DNA of 64,000 nt, from NCBI RefSeq assembly GCF_900113545.1, contig NZ_FOPS01000004.1, positions 1 to 64,000 of the forward strand, in the 5' to 3' direction. The notes under the pieces were generated by a model. That model did no database searches. It had not been told where the DNA came from and saw only the letters and a program-made list of their open reading frames with translations. The position numbers and the translations under genes were made by a program. Each line of letters opens with the position of its first letter. The first letter of the stretch is position 1. This DNA is from Neisseria elongata subsp. elongata (GTDB lineage: Bacteria > Pseudomonadota > Gammaproteobacteria > Burkholderiales > Neisseriaceae). Of this stretch, positions 18,832-27,888 are shown piece by piece.

Positions 18832-20625
18832 TTATTTGTCCCCCACCTGCAAAATCGCCAGAAACGCGCTCTGCGGAATTTCCACATTGCCCACTTGTTT
18901 CATGCGTTTTTTACCGGCTTTTTGTTTTTCCAGCAGTTTTTTCTTACGCGTAATATCGCCGCCGTAACATTTCGCCAATACGTTTTTGCGCAGCGCCTTC
19001 ACGTTTTCGCGGGCGATGATTTGCCCGCCGATGGCAGCCTGCACGGCGATGTCGAACATTTGGCGCGGGATGAGTTCGCGCATTTTCGCCGCCAGTTCGC
19101 GGCCGCGTTGCACGGAGGTTTGGCGGTGCACAATCAGGCTCAGCGCGTCTACTTTGTCGCCGTTCACCATAATATCCAGTTTTACGAGGTCGGACGGCAT
19201 AAATTCTTTAAATTCATAGTCCAAAGAAGCATAGCCGCGCGAGGTGGATTTGAGTTTGTCGAAGAAATCCATCACCACTTCGTTCATCGGCAAATCGTAG
19301 GTCAGCATCACCTGCCGCCCCATGTACTGCATATTGCGCTGCACGCCGCGTTTTTGGTTGCACAGCGTCATCACGTTGCCGACATAATCCTGCGGCACGA
19401 GGATAGTGGCGGTGATAATCGGCTCCATAATCGTGTCGATGGTGGCGATGTCGGGCAGTTTGGACGGGTTTTCCACGTCGATTTTCTCGCCGCTTTTCAA
19501 AATCACTTCGTAAACGACAGTCGGCGCGGTGGTAATCAAATCCATGTCGAATTCGCGTTCCAAGCGTTCCTGCACGATTTCCAAGTGTAGCAAGCCCAAG
19601 AAGCCGCAGCGGAAGCCGAAGCCCAATGCTTGGGAGACTTCCGGCTCGAATTTCAGCGAAGCGTCGTTAAGTTGCAGCTTTTCCAGCGCGTCGCGCAGGG
19701 CTTCGTAATCGTGGCTTTCCACGGGATACAGGCCGGCGAACACTTGGCTTTGCACTTCTTTGAAGCCGGGCAGCGGCTCGGAAGCGGGGTTTTGCACCAG
19801 CGTTACCGTGTCGCCCACTTTGGCCTGTCCCAGCTCTTTCACGCCGGTAATCAAAAAGCCCACTTCGCCTGCTTTAAGCTCTTGTTTGTTTACCGATTTC
19901 GGGGTAAACACGCCAAGCTGTTCCACTTGGCTTTCGGCCTTGGTGGACATGAAGCGTACTTTGTCTTTCAGTTTCAGACGGCCGTTTTTCACGCGGATGA
20001 GCATCACCACGCCGACATAGTTGTCGAACCACGAGTCGATAATCACGGCTTGCAGCGGCGCGTCTTCATCGCCTTCGGGGGCGGGGATTTTGGCCACGAT
20101 TTCTTCCAGCACGTCTTCCACGCCCAAGCCGGATTTGGCGGAACACGTGACCGCGCCCACCGCGTCGATGCCGATGATGTCTTCGATTTCCTGCGCCACG
20201 CGGTCGGGGTCGGCGGCGGGCAGGTCGATTTTGTTCAGCACGGGCACGACTTCCACGCCCAAATCAATCGCCGTGTAGCAGTTGGCCACGGTTTGCGCTT
20301 CCACGCCCTGCGATGCGTCCACCACCAACAGCGCGCCTTCGCAGGCGGACAGACTGCGCGACACTTCGTAGGAAAAATCGACGTGTCCCGGGGTGTCAAT
20401 CAGGTTCAGCAGGTAGGTTTCGCCGTTTTTGGCTTTGTAGTTCAGCGCGGCGGTTTGCGCCTTAATCGTGATGCCGCGCTCTTTTTCGATGTCCATGCTG
20501 TCCAAAACCTGCGAACTCATTTCGCGGTTTTCCAAGCCGCCGCAGAATTGGATGAAGCGGTCGGCGAGGGTGGATTTGCCGTGGTCGATGTGGGCGATGA
20601 TGGAGAAATTGCGGATATTTTTCAT
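18832..20625 (-). CDS. lepA: Elongation factor 4 (LepA), ribosome back-translocase GTPase
   Basis: 597 residues, the family length, from the ATG at 20625 ([18 protein letters not shown]). The frame stays open nearly 600 codons further upstream, but that part is antisense to glcD and crosses the DUS hairpin. G1 is AHIDHGKS (11-18), G3 is DTPGHVDF and G4 is NKID. The C-terminal domain ends in the basic [17 protein letters not shown] region. It acts on stalled or mistranslocated ribosomes. It is first in an operon with lepB, as in many proteobacteria. Confidence 0.97.
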   Translation of the reverse strand: MKNIRNFSIIAHIDHGKSTLADRFIQFCGGLENREMSSQVLDSMDIEKERGITIKAQTAALNYKAKNGETYLLNLIDTPGHVDFSYEVSRSLSACEGALLVVDASQGVEAQTVANCYTAIDLGVEVVPVLNKIDLPAADPDRVAQEIEDIIGIDAVGAVTCSAKSGLGVEDVLEEIVAKIPAPEGDEDAPLQAVIIDSWFDNYVGVVMLIRVKNGRLKLKDKVRFMSTKAESQVEQLGVFTPKSVNKQELKAGEVGFLITGVKELGQAKVGDTVTLVQNPASEPLPGFKEVQSQVFAGLYPVESHDYEALRDALEKLQLNDASLKFEPEVSQALGFGFRCGFLGLLHLEIVQERLEREFDMDLITTAPTVVYEVILKSGEKIDVENPSKLPDIATIDTIMEPIITATILVPQDYVGNVMTLCNQKRGVQRNMQYMGRQVMLTYDLPMNEVVMDFFDKLKSTSRGYASLDYEFKEFMPSDLVKLDIMVNGDKVDALSLIVHRQTSVQRGRELAAKMRELIPRQMFDIAVQAAIGGQIIARENVKALRKNVLAKCYGGDITRKKKLLEKQKAGKKRMKQVGNVEIPQSAFLAILQVGDK

Positions 20626-20643
20626 TTGGTTCGCTATGGGTTG

Positions 20644-20694
20644 CAGGCCGTCTGAAAACATGTTTCCAAACAAATCGGTTTTTTCAGACGGCCT
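20644..20694. terminator. DUS inverted repeat upstream of lepA
   Basis: CAGGCCGTCTGAAAAC pairs with TTTTTTCAGACGGCCT. It lies between the divergent lepA and glcD genes. Confidence 0.55.
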
Positions 20695-20726
20695 TTGAAA
20701 ATAGAAAAGGCAAATAGCCGCGCATT

Positions 20727-20753
20727 TTAGCCGAAAAAGCCCGTTTCGGCTAA
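20727..20753. promoter_or_regulatory. 10-bp perfect palindrome in the lepA-glcD divergent region
   Basis: TTAGCCGAAA and TTTCGGCTAA are separated by 7 bases. It is not a DUS. It could be an operator or a hairpin in the lepA leader; the sequence does not decide which. Confidence 0.4.
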
Positions 20754-20803
20754 TTGGGGCCGTCTGAAAAATAACGGCGGGTCGGCAAAGCCCGGATGCG
20801 GTT

Positions 20804-20831
20804 TTGCAAGCATCCGCCAATGGACTATACT
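20804..20831 (+). promoter_or_regulatory. Predicted glcD promoter
   Basis: TTGCAA, a 16-base spacer and TATACT lie 32 bases before the glcD ATG. The -35 is inside a small GGATGC/GCATCC inverted repeat (about 20794-20815) that could be an operator. Confidence 0.5.
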
Positions 20832-20862
20832 GCCCGCTTGTTTTTCCCGAACGCAGACCGCC

Positions 20863-22353
20863 ATGCAGGAACCCGCCCCGCAAACCGTCCTCAATGTCGA
20901 ACAACGCGCCATGTTGCAGGAAATCCTGCGCGGCGCGCTGGGCGGCCTGACCCTGCTGACGGCGGAAAACGAACTGAAAGCCTACGAATGCGACGCGCTG
21001 ACCGTTTTCACCCGCCCGCCGCTGGCCGTCGCCCTGCCGGAAACCGAAGCGCAGGTGCAGGCCGTTCTGCAAACCTGTTCGAAGTTGGGGATACCCGTTA
21101 CTGTACGCGGTGCGGGCACGGGTTTGACCGGCAGCGGCACGGCCACGCCCGACGGGCTTTTGCTGGCGATGGCGCGGTTTAACCGCATTTTGAAAATCGA
21201 TCCGCAGGCGCGTACCGCCACGGTAGAGCCCGGCGTGCGCAACCAGGCCGTTTCCGATGCCGCCGCGCCGTACGGCCTTTTCTACGCCCCCGACCCGTCC
21301 AGCCAGCTTGCCTGCACCATAGGCGGCAACATCGCGCAAAATGCCGGCGGCCTGCACTGTTTGAAATACGGCCTGACCACCCACAATGTGTTGAAAATCC
21401 GCGCCGTATTGATGGACGGCAGCATCATCGAACTGGGTGGCGAAGCGTATGACGCGCCGGGCTTGGATTTGCTGCCGCTGTTTATCGGCAGCGAAGGCAT
21501 GTTTGCCGCCGTCACCGAAGTCGTATTGAAACTTCTGCCCAAGCCGCAAACCGCGCAAGTCATCCAAGCTTCGTTTGCCGATATGGGCAAAGCAGGGCGA
21601 GCGGTGGCCGATATTATTGCCGAAGGCATCATTCCAGCCGGGCTGGAAATGATGGACGGCGCGTCCACCCGCGCCGTGGACGACTACCTGCATGCCGGTT
21701 TTGACCGCGAAGCCGAAGCATTGCTGCTGTGCGAATCGGACGGCATGGCCGAAGAGGTTGAAGCGGAAATCGGTAAAATACGGCACATCCTGAACCGCGC
21801 CGGCGCGACCGGCCTGAAAGTGTCGCGCAACGAAATCGAACGTACCGCCATTTGGGCGGGCCGCAAATCCGTCTTCCCTGCCGCCGCCCGCCTTGCGCCC
21901 GATTCTTATTGCATGGACGGCACCATCCCGAGGCGGAAAATCGGCGAAATGCTGGATTTTACCGACGGGCTGTCGAAGAAATACCGCCTGCAGTGCATCA
22001 ACGTTTTCCATGCGGGAGACGGCAATATGCACCCGCTCATCCTGTTCGACAATCAGGCGGGCGAATGGCCGCGCGCCGAGGCCTTCGGTGCGGAAATCCT
22101 GCGCCGCTGCGTGCAGCTCGGCGGCACGATTACAGGGGAACACGGGGTAGGGCTGGAAAAAATCGACGGCATGTGTGCCCAATTCGGCGAAGGGGAACGC
22201 GCCGCCTTTTGGGGCATCAAAGCCGCGTTCGACCCTGAAATGCTGCTCAACCGCGATAAAAAACTGCCGCTGAAAACGCGCTGCGCCGAATACGCCCGCA
22301 CATTCGACGGCGGCAGCATTGCCGCCAAGTTTCCCGATTTGGAATATTTTTAA
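20863..22353 (+). CDS. glcD: FAD-linked glycolate/D-2-hydroxyacid oxidase subunit GlcD
   Basis: 496 residues, the size of E. coli GlcD (499). The FAD-binding PCMH domain has [13 protein letters not shown] at about 85-97, [21 protein letters not shown] and [16 protein letters not shown]. The C-terminal oxidase domain has the active-site block [12 protein letters not shown] and [14 protein letters not shown]. In E. coli GlcD works with GlcE and GlcF to turn glycolate into glyoxylate. No glcE or glcF is seen here, so it may act alone as a D-lactate/D-2-hydroxyacid dehydrogenase. No strong ribosome binding site precedes the ATG. Confidence 0.87.
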   Translation: MQEPAPQTVLNVEQRAMLQEILRGALGGLTLLTAENELKAYECDALTVFTRPPLAVALPETEAQVQAVLQTCSKLGIPVTVRGAGTGLTGSGTATPDGLLLAMARFNRILKIDPQARTATVEPGVRNQAVSDAAAPYGLFYAPDPSSQLACTIGGNIAQNAGGLHCLKYGLTTHNVLKIRAVLMDGSIIELGGEAYDAPGLDLLPLFIGSEGMFAAVTEVVLKLLPKPQTAQVIQASFADMGKAGRAVADIIAEGIIPAGLEMMDGASTRAVDDYLHAGFDREAEALLLCESDGMAEEVEAEIGKIRHILNRAGATGLKVSRNEIERTAIWAGRKSVFPAAARLAPDSYCMDGTIPRRKIGEMLDFTDGLSKKYRLQCINVFHAGDGNMHPLILFDNQAGEWPRAEAFGAEILRRCVQLGGTITGEHGVGLEKIDGMCAQFGEGERAAFWGIKAAFDPEMLLNRDKKLPLKTRCAEYARTFDGGSIAAKFPDLEYF

Positions 22354-22358
22354 ACATC

Positions 22359-22404
22359 CGTTTTTCAGACGGCCTGCCTTATGCTGGAGAGGCCGTCTGA
22401 AAAA
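22359..22404. terminator. DUS hairpin terminator of glcD
   Basis: GTTTTTCAGACGGCCT and AGGCCGTCTGAAAAA around a short loop. Confidence 0.7.
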
Positions 22405-22449
22405 GCAATCTTTCCACACCCTGAAGCAGGGTAAGCACTGAGAGGATCC

Positions 22450-23124
22450 ATGATGAAACCCATTTCCCTATTGCCCGCCGCGCTGGCACTTCTAACCGCC
22501 GCACTACCTGCCTCGGCAGCCGAACTGCCGCAAAGCGCGGAATTGCAATACAGCGGCTCTTACGGCATTCCGGCAACTATGACATTTAGCCGCAGCGGCA
22601 ACAGCTACCGCATCGTTTCCGTCATCAAAGTGCCGATGTACAACTTCCGCTTCGAAAGCGGCGGCACCATCCACGGCAACAGCCTGCACCCAAGCTATTA
22701 CAAAGACATCCGCAAAGGCAAAACCTATGCCGAAGCCAAATTCGGCGGCGGCAAAATCACCTACGGCAAAAGCGGCGAATTGCAAACCGAAAACGCCGCC
22801 GGACAAATCCTCGACCTGTTCGCCCTGTCGTGGCAGCTGGCCGCCACCGACGGCAAACTCCCCGCCGGCCTGAAAATCACCAACGGCAAGCGCGTCTATA
22901 ATGTCAGCGGGCTGGTGAAAACCGGTTCGGCACAATATGCGTTCAACGGCGGCAAAACCACCATCGACAACTACCGCGTCAAACGCGGCGACGACATCGT
23001 GAACTATTCCTTCGCGCCCGCGTTCGGCAACATTCCGGCCAAAATCACCTACACTGACAACGGCAAAACCTACGATTTGAAACTGACCGGCCTGAAAATC
23101 AACGGCCAAACGATTAAACCTTGA
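22450..23124 (+). CDS. Exported DUF3108-type protein
   Basis: 224 residues. AGAGGAT directly precedes tandem ATGs at 22450 and 22453. Residues 1-24 form a Sec signal peptide ([17 protein letters not shown]). The mature part is rich in beta strands ([44 protein letters not shown]), as in DUF3108 periplasmic proteins of beta-proteobacteria. It has no cysteine and no enzyme motif. The role is unknown. It stands alone between two DUS hairpins. Confidence 0.82.
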   Translation: MMKPISLLPAALALLTAALPASAAELPQSAELQYSGSYGIPATMTFSRSGNSYRIVSVIKVPMYNFRFESGGTIHGNSLHPSYYKDIRKGKTYAEAKFGGGKITYGKSGELQTENAAGQILDLFALSWQLAATDGKLPAGLKITNGKRVYNVSGLVKTGSAQYAFNGGKTTIDNYRVKRGDDIVNYSFAPAFGNIPAKITYTDNGKTYDLKLTGLKINGQTIKP

Positions 23125-23145
23125 AGCTGTGTTGTCCTGAGATAA

Positions 23146-23192
23146 AAAGGCCGTCTGAAAAATGCGTTTGTAGGATTTTTCAGACGGCCTTA
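23146..23192. terminator. DUS hairpin terminator of the DUF3108 gene
   Basis: AAGGCCGTCTGAAAAAT and ATTTTTCAGACGGCCTT. Confidence 0.75.
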
Positions 23193-23250
23193 TCTGGAAT
23201 GACAAATAGGAAATCAATACAGCATTTATTTTCTATATTGGGAATCCCGT

Positions 23251-24069
23251 TCAAAAATAACTATCGGCCAATATAAACAAGGTGGTTAGTGCAGCCAGCC
23301 TCAGTGCATCCCGCCCCCAAAACGAATGACTTATGCAATGTATCCAGCGTATTGGCCGCACAGTTTGCAATACCAGTTTTTGCACTGTTTCCGATTGTTC
23401 CAACAGTTTGTCATGCCATAAAACCGACGCCTGTTTCAGCAAACCGTATTTTTTTAACAATAACGAAGTCGAATGCAGATAGCACAACCAATCCCGGCTT
23501 TGGCATTCCTCCAAGGTCAATACTTCGGACGGGTCGTCCTCAAAATCGAGGAAAGAGACTTTATCGCTGTCTATCATGCAGTTGCGGGCGAAAGCCTGAC
23601 TTAGGAATTGCCCGCGCCGATGCACGTCTTCGATTGCCGACAATCCTGTTTCCCATGCGTCCAAGTGCCCCTCTCCGGCTTCTTGTTCGATTCGGACGTC
23701 AAGTGCGATACCGGTCAAATTACCCATCATCAGGGCGTTGTTCTGTACAGCCAGTAATTCTGGTACGCGGATGCCGGCCTTATAAAGCGTACGTAGGCGG
23801 GTTGATTCAACTGCAATCGCTTTTTCTCCACCTAAGTTTGGTACAGGCTTTAGTACTCCTAAATGGAGCGGTTTGGTAATCATACCCAGTAGTGCGTAAC
23901 GCCAGGCAGGATTATGCGGTTTAGCTTTACGTATCCAAACGGTCTTGCCGTCTGAAAGTGTATAGCGCGCGATATTGTTACTTTGCTGAGCGGCGAGCCG
24001 GGTAAGTTCGACGGCAAAGTTTGGGGCATTGGTATGGTTGGTGTCCGTATCTTTTTTATTTATCTGCAT
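23251..24069 (-). CDS. Kinase-like protein (LPS core kinase/InaA-like fold)
   Basis: 272 residues. A basic N-terminal lobe (KTVWIRKAKPHNPAWR) is followed by a catalytic-loop-like stretch with His/Arg and ARN (EDVHRRGQFLSQAFARN, about 147-163) and an acidic metal-loop-like FLDFEDDP (about 173-180). These match the weak pattern of WaaP/InaA/Kdo-kinase-type sugar kinases. The C-terminus ends in a hydrophobic segment (LAALTTLFILADSYF) that may reach the membrane. It starts one base after the thrC stop, so it is cotranscribed with thrC, although no pathway link is obvious. It might instead be a pseudo-kinase. Confidence 0.65.
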   Translation of the reverse strand: MQINKKDTDTNHTNAPNFAVELTRLAAQQSNNIARYTLSDGKTVWIRKAKPHNPAWRYALLGMITKPLHLGVLKPVPNLGGEKAIAVESTRLRTLYKAGIRVPELLAVQNNALMMGNLTGIALDVRIEQEAGEGHLDAWETGLSAIEDVHRRGQFLSQAFARNCMIDSDKVSFLDFEDDPSEVLTLEECQSRDWLCYLHSTSLLLKKYGLLKQASVLWHDKLLEQSETVQKLVLQTVRPIRWIHCISHSFWGRDALRLAALTTLFILADSYF

Positions 24070-24070
24070 C

Positions 24071-25480
24071 TTAATCTAACACGTTGCGGATAATTTCTTT
24101 TACTGCTTCGGCCTGATTCGGTACGTTCTGCACCTTCTGCGGCAAATCTTCCAAACCCTGCAGTTTGGCCGGACGCGGGATGTCCACATCGCCGACCGCT
24201 TCGCGGATGGTGTCGGCAAATTTTGCCGCCAGCGCGGTTTCCAGGCAAACGACGGTTTCGCCTGCCTCGCGCAATTCGCGGGCGACTTTCACACCGTCGG
24301 CGGTATGCGGGTCGATGAGTTCGCCGTCTTGCCCGTAAACCTGTTTGATGACGGCCAGGCGGTCGCGGTGCAGGCTTTTGCCGGAAACAAAGCCGTATTC
24401 ATTGCGGATTTTGTCCAGCGCGAAAGCGAGGTTGAAGCCTTTGCCTGCGCCGACTTCCGCCCACAACGTTTCGATTTCCGCCGCATCCCGGCCGGTCAGG
24501 TCGAAAATGAAGCGTTCGAAGTTGGACGCTTTGGAAATGTCCATCGACGGGCTGGAGGTAACGTGGGTGTGCGCGGCGGTGCGCGGACGGTAGGAACCGG
24601 TTTTGAAAAACTCGTCTAATACGTCGTTTTCGTTGGTGGCGACCATCAGGCGGCGCACGGGCAGGCCCATTTGTTTGGCGATGTGTCCGGCGCAGACATT
24701 GCCGAAGTTGCCGCTGGGCACGCAGAAGCTGACGGTTTCGTCATTGCTCTCCGTCGCTTTGAAATAGCCGGCGAAGTAGTAAATCACCTGCGCCATCACG
24801 CGTCCCCAGTTGATGCTGTTGACCGTGCCGATGCGGTATTTTTCTTTGAAGGCGGCATCGTTTTGAATGGCTTTTACAATGTCTTGGCAGTCGTCAAACA
24901 TGCCGTCCACGGCGATGTTGTGGATGTTTTCGTCTTGCAGGCTGTACATCTGCGCGCGTTGGAACGCGCTCATTTTGCCTTCCGGCGACATCATGAACAC
25001 ATGGATGCCTTCCTTGCCGCGCAGGGCGTATTCGGCGGCCGAACCGGTGTCGCCGCTGGTGGCGCCGACGATGTTCAGGGTTTGCCCTTCGCGTTTCAAA
25101 ACATATTCGAAGGCATTGCCCAAAAACTGCATGGCCATGTCTTTGAAGGCCAGTGTGGGGCCGTTGGACAGGGCTTGGATTTTCAGGCCGTCTGAAAGGG
25201 TGCGCACGGGGGTGATTTCCGCATTGCCGAAGGCTTCGGCGGTGTAGGTGCGGTTGATGATGGCGCGAAGGTCGCCTTCGGGGATGTCGGTGGCAAACAG
25301 GCGCATGATTTCAAACGCCAAATCGGCATAGGCCAAACCGCGCCATTTGTCTAAGGTCGCACGGTCGATTTGCGGATAATGTTCCGGCAGCATCAGGCCG
25401 CCGTCGGGTGCCAGCCCCATAAGCAGGACTTCGCCGAAGGTTTTGCGGTCGGTTGCGCCGCGTGTGCTGATGTATTTCAC
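24071..25480 (-). CDS. thrC: Threonine synthase
   Basis: 469 residues, the longer bacterial/yeast-type enzyme. The N-terminus is MKYISTRGA. The PLP Lys113 lies in TLAFKDMAMQ. GATSGDTGSAAEYA binds the phosphate and VPSGNFGNVCAG follows. It converts O-phospho-L-homoserine to threonine. It leads an operon with the kinase-like gene. A DUS lies within the coding region near 25190. Confidence 0.96.
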   Translation of the reverse strand: MKYISTRGATDRKTFGEVLLMGLAPDGGLMLPEHYPQIDRATLDKWRGLAYADLAFEIMRLFATDIPEGDLRAIINRTYTAEAFGNAEITPVRTLSDGLKIQALSNGPTLAFKDMAMQFLGNAFEYVLKREGQTLNIVGATSGDTGSAAEYALRGKEGIHVFMMSPEGKMSAFQRAQMYSLQDENIHNIAVDGMFDDCQDIVKAIQNDAAFKEKYRIGTVNSINWGRVMAQVIYYFAGYFKATESNDETVSFCVPSGNFGNVCAGHIAKQMGLPVRRLMVATNENDVLDEFFKTGSYRPRTAAHTHVTSSPSMDISKASNFERFIFDLTGRDAAEIETLWAEVGAGKGFNLAFALDKIRNEYGFVSGKSLHRDRLAVIKQVYGQDGELIDPHTADGVKVARELREAGETVVCLETALAAKFADTIREAVGDVDIPRPAKLQGLEDLPQKVQNVPNQAEAVKEIIRNVLD

Positions 25481-25496
25481 TTTTTTCTCCGAATCA

Positions 25497-25530
25497 TGTT
25501 TTCAGACGGCCTCAAAAGGCCGTCTGAAAA
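25497..25530. terminator. DUS hairpin between the lipoprotein gene and thrC
   Basis: GTTTTCAGACGGCCTC and AAGGCCGTCTGAAAA are nearly loopless, just past the lipoprotein stop. Confidence 0.75.
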
Positions 25531-25533
25531 GGT

Positions 25534-25923
25534 TTAGGGTCTGTAAATACGTTTCACGCAGGATGTTACTGTGCGGGCGGTGATTTTCGCCACGGCCTGA
25601 TTGCGGCTGTTGGTGTCCAGCATGGAAGTCAGGTCGGCCACGCTGACCTGGTTCAGCGCGTCTTCGCTCACGCAGCTGCAGATTCTGTCTTCCCACTGGC
25701 GTTGGCGTTCCGCGCTCATGCTCAGTGCAATCATGCGCCATTCGTTACGGTTGTTCAGCTCGGTGCGGCATTGTCCGTCGATAACGGTTTTCAGCATCGA
25801 ATTGCCGATGCCGGCCATATCCTGACTGCCGCCGAAACCGCCGAACACCGAGTTCGAATCATAAGCACAACCGCCCAACAACGCCGCTACAGAAGCAATG
25901 GCAACAACCTTCTTCATATTCAT
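25534..25923 (-). CDS. Small lipoprotein of unknown function
   Basis: 129 residues from the ATG at 25923. GAGGG lies 6 bases before it and touches the alternative ATG at 25929. The signal peptide ends in the lipobox ALLGGC with Cys19 as the lipidated residue. The mature protein is small and soluble, with two further Cys in one block (RICSCVS) and one near the end (TSCVKR). No family is recognised. A TATAAT-like box lies on the minus strand at 25989-25984. Confidence 0.8.
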   Translation of the reverse strand: MNMKKVVAIASVAALLGGCAYDSNSVFGGFGGSQDMAGIGNSMLKTVIDGQCRTELNNRNEWRMIALSMSAERQRQWEDRICSCVSEDALNQVSVADLTSMLDTNSRNQAVAKITARTVTSCVKRIYRP

Positions 25924-26028
25924 AATCATCCCTCGCCGCAAGGCCGTCTGAAACGCCCTGCAAAGTCTTTAAACGAACGCGTATTATACCGTAAGCGGTG
26001 TGAGATGGGGGATTGGGGAAAGTCGAGT

Positions 26029-26034
26029 TATAAT
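26029..26034 (+). promoter_or_regulatory. -10 box for the AT-rich membrane-protein gene
   Basis: A perfect TATAAT lies 32 bases before the ATG at 26066. No good -35 hexamer is at the right distance. Confidence 0.35.
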
Positions 26035-26065
26035 CCGTTTTTCTGGGAAAATAGAGGATTTATAA

Positions 26066-27664
26066 ATGGCTAACTCAAACGAAAACACGCAAAACCCTAA
26101 AGACAATCAAGAGAAAATGGCTAATGAAGGCATTCAAGAGCATTCAGAGCATACCGCTGAAAATAAACAGCCTGAATCAAAAGACAATGCACAGAAAAAA
26201 GATGAATCTACATGCTTATGTAGATTTTTTAAAAAGATTGCAGAATGGATATACGCGAGAAAAAATAAAAACTCAAACAAGGCGAATGAAAATGCCACAG
26301 AAAATAATGATGCTGCAAAACTGGCAGAAATGAAACAAGCTGATACGGTTGAGCAACCAAAAGAGCAAAGGAAACCGTCTGATCATTTGGAAACCATCAG
26401 CAAACTCATCGGAATATCGACAGTATTAGGGATACTCGTCGGTGGATTTGTTATATTTGCTTATCTCTTAAAGATTAATCAATTAAGCATTCTTCCTGAT
26501 GTAATCAGCAATCCGTCTAGCCTAATCGCTGCAAGTACAGTTTTTATAATTATTTCTATTATTATATTTTTGTTGTACCAACTTTTAGTGTATTTATTAT
26601 TACCAGATTCAGTTCTTTTGATACAGGATATTCGAAGCCTAAAATCTCCTAAGTCAAATCGCTCTGATAAAAGCGTTGGATGGGTAAAAATATTATTATT
26701 TATAATATTTTACTTGGTATTTGTTTATGCTCTTTCTCAATTACTCGAAATTTTTTTAAAATATTTATACCCACAAGCAAAAAATATATATCCACTTGTG
26801 ATAATAATTAATGTCGTTATAGTTCTCTATTATTTTTATAAAAACTGGATTAAAGACCTCAATTCAATTTATAAAATTATTATCAAGGGAGCCATGACAT
26901 ATATAATAATATTATGTCTATTGATATTCGGTTTTAGCGATAAAATAGCAATTTTATATTTTACCCATATCATTGAAATTCCTGAAAACTCTTCATGGTA
27001 CTTATTGCATAATAACTTCCAACAAAACAACGGCTCTCAAGAAACCAACGGCATTGATAAAAATGACTTAAGGAAAATAAAAGAAAAATTCAACTGTTCT
27101 TCCTTTTTAAAGAAACAGGAAAGGGACAACATAGAACCACAGAAGAAAATACATTGCTCAACCACTCCCGAACAACGCAACAACGCCCTATACGGCTATA
27201 TGGCGTGGAATTTGGGCGATACTAAGTTTTTCTGCCCGGCGACTACTGATAACACTGAAGCTGACTTCACTGAAAAAGATGAGAAAGGTCAGGATACTGA
27301 AAAACGAAAAGCAGCTAAGCAACTAACCGAAGAATGTATCGTCATCAGCGGAAAAGCCCTGCAAATCATGCCGAAAGGTTATATCAGTACCAATACTGAT
27401 GGCATTGACGACGGTAATCCTGACAATACCGGTCATGACGATCCTGCAATTGATATTAATACTGACGTTAGATTCAAAAATGACCTTAACGCCCAATCCA
27501 ATGCCGGCTTGAATAATTTCAATGTCCAACCTATCCTGCCGATACAATCCAATGCAAAAAATATGTCAATCCAGATTAATTACAGCAGCTGTAATCATGA
27601 TTCGCCAAGAAACAAGGATGGTCATCCTGATATAGGATACACCGACAAAAAAATCTGCCAGTAA
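26066..27664 (+). CDS. AT-rich orphan membrane protein of unknown function
   Basis: 532 residues with GAGGA 9 bases before the ATG. Residues 1-105 are hydrophilic, charged and low in complexity (many Asn, Lys, Glu, Gln), with a Cys pair at 50-52. Five predicted membrane segments follow at about 113-135, 152-179, 205-230, 241-258 and 274-299. The C-terminal 230 residues are soluble with six cysteines, a charged linker (TEKDEKGQDTEKRKAAKQ) and an Asp/Asn-rich stretch (TDGIDDGNPDNTGHDD). The DNA is far richer in A/T than its neighbours (many ATA and AAA codons) and holds no internal DUS. This points to transfer from outside. I do not recognise a family. Confidence 0.82.
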   Translation: MANSNENTQNPKDNQEKMANEGIQEHSEHTAENKQPESKDNAQKKDESTCLCRFFKKIAEWIYARKNKNSNKANENATENNDAAKLAEMKQADTVEQPKEQRKPSDHLETISKLIGISTVLGILVGGFVIFAYLLKINQLSILPDVISNPSSLIAASTVFIIISIIIFLLYQLLVYLLLPDSVLLIQDIRSLKSPKSNRSDKSVGWVKILLFIIFYLVFVYALSQLLEIFLKYLYPQAKNIYPLVIIINVVIVLYYFYKNWIKDLNSIYKIIIKGAMTYIIILCLLIFGFSDKIAILYFTHIIEIPENSSWYLLHNNFQQNNGSQETNGIDKNDLRKIKEKFNCSSFLKKQERDNIEPQKKIHCSTTPEQRNNALYGYMAWNLGDTKFFCPATTDNTEADFTEKDEKGQDTEKRKAAKQLTEECIVISGKALQIMPKGYISTNTDGIDDGNPDNTGHDDPAIDINTDVRFKNDLNAQSNAGLNNFNVQPILPIQSNAKNMSIQINYSSCNHDSPRNKDGHPDIGYTDKKICQ

Positions 27665-27682
27665 GTTATGGCAAACCATGCC

Positions 27683-27785
27683 GTCATTCCCGCGCAGGTG
27701 GGAATCCATCTTTGAGGATAGACAAAGCCCTAAAAATCAATCAACTGAAATTCATAAGTGGATTCCCGCCTGCGCGGGAATGACG
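27683..27785. repeat. Neisseria intergenic mosaic element with two dRS3 repeats
   Basis: Two 20-bp dRS3 units of the form ATTCCC-N8-GGGAAT lie at 27686-27705 and 27762-27781. They flank a 56-base spacer and are bordered by CGTC/GACG. dRS3 units are known targets for filamentous-phage integration and for recombination in Neisseria. No phage gene is visible here. Confidence 0.88.
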
Positions 27786-27830
27786 GTTGTGATGTATCCT
27801 GTCTTTATTGTTCCCTTTGCCATCCGTCCG

Positions 27831-27868
27831 TTTTCAGACGACCTGATATAATCCACGTCGTCTGAAAA
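27831..27868. repeat. Inverted mucosa-type DUS enclosing a TATAAT box
   Basis: TTTTCAGACGACCT and CGTCGTCTGAAAA (AG-mucDUS core GTCGTCTGAA) flank TATAAT at 27847-27852. The TATAAT is the likely rarA -10 box. It sits in the loop of the hairpin. Confidence 0.7.
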
Positions 27869-27888
27869 CCCTTTTCACGGAAACTGCC

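Noticed and set aside
18832-22419. Open frame of 1,195 codons extending lepA upstream
   Set aside because: The first 598 codons are antisense to glcD and cross a DUS hairpin. The conserved LepA start is at 20625.
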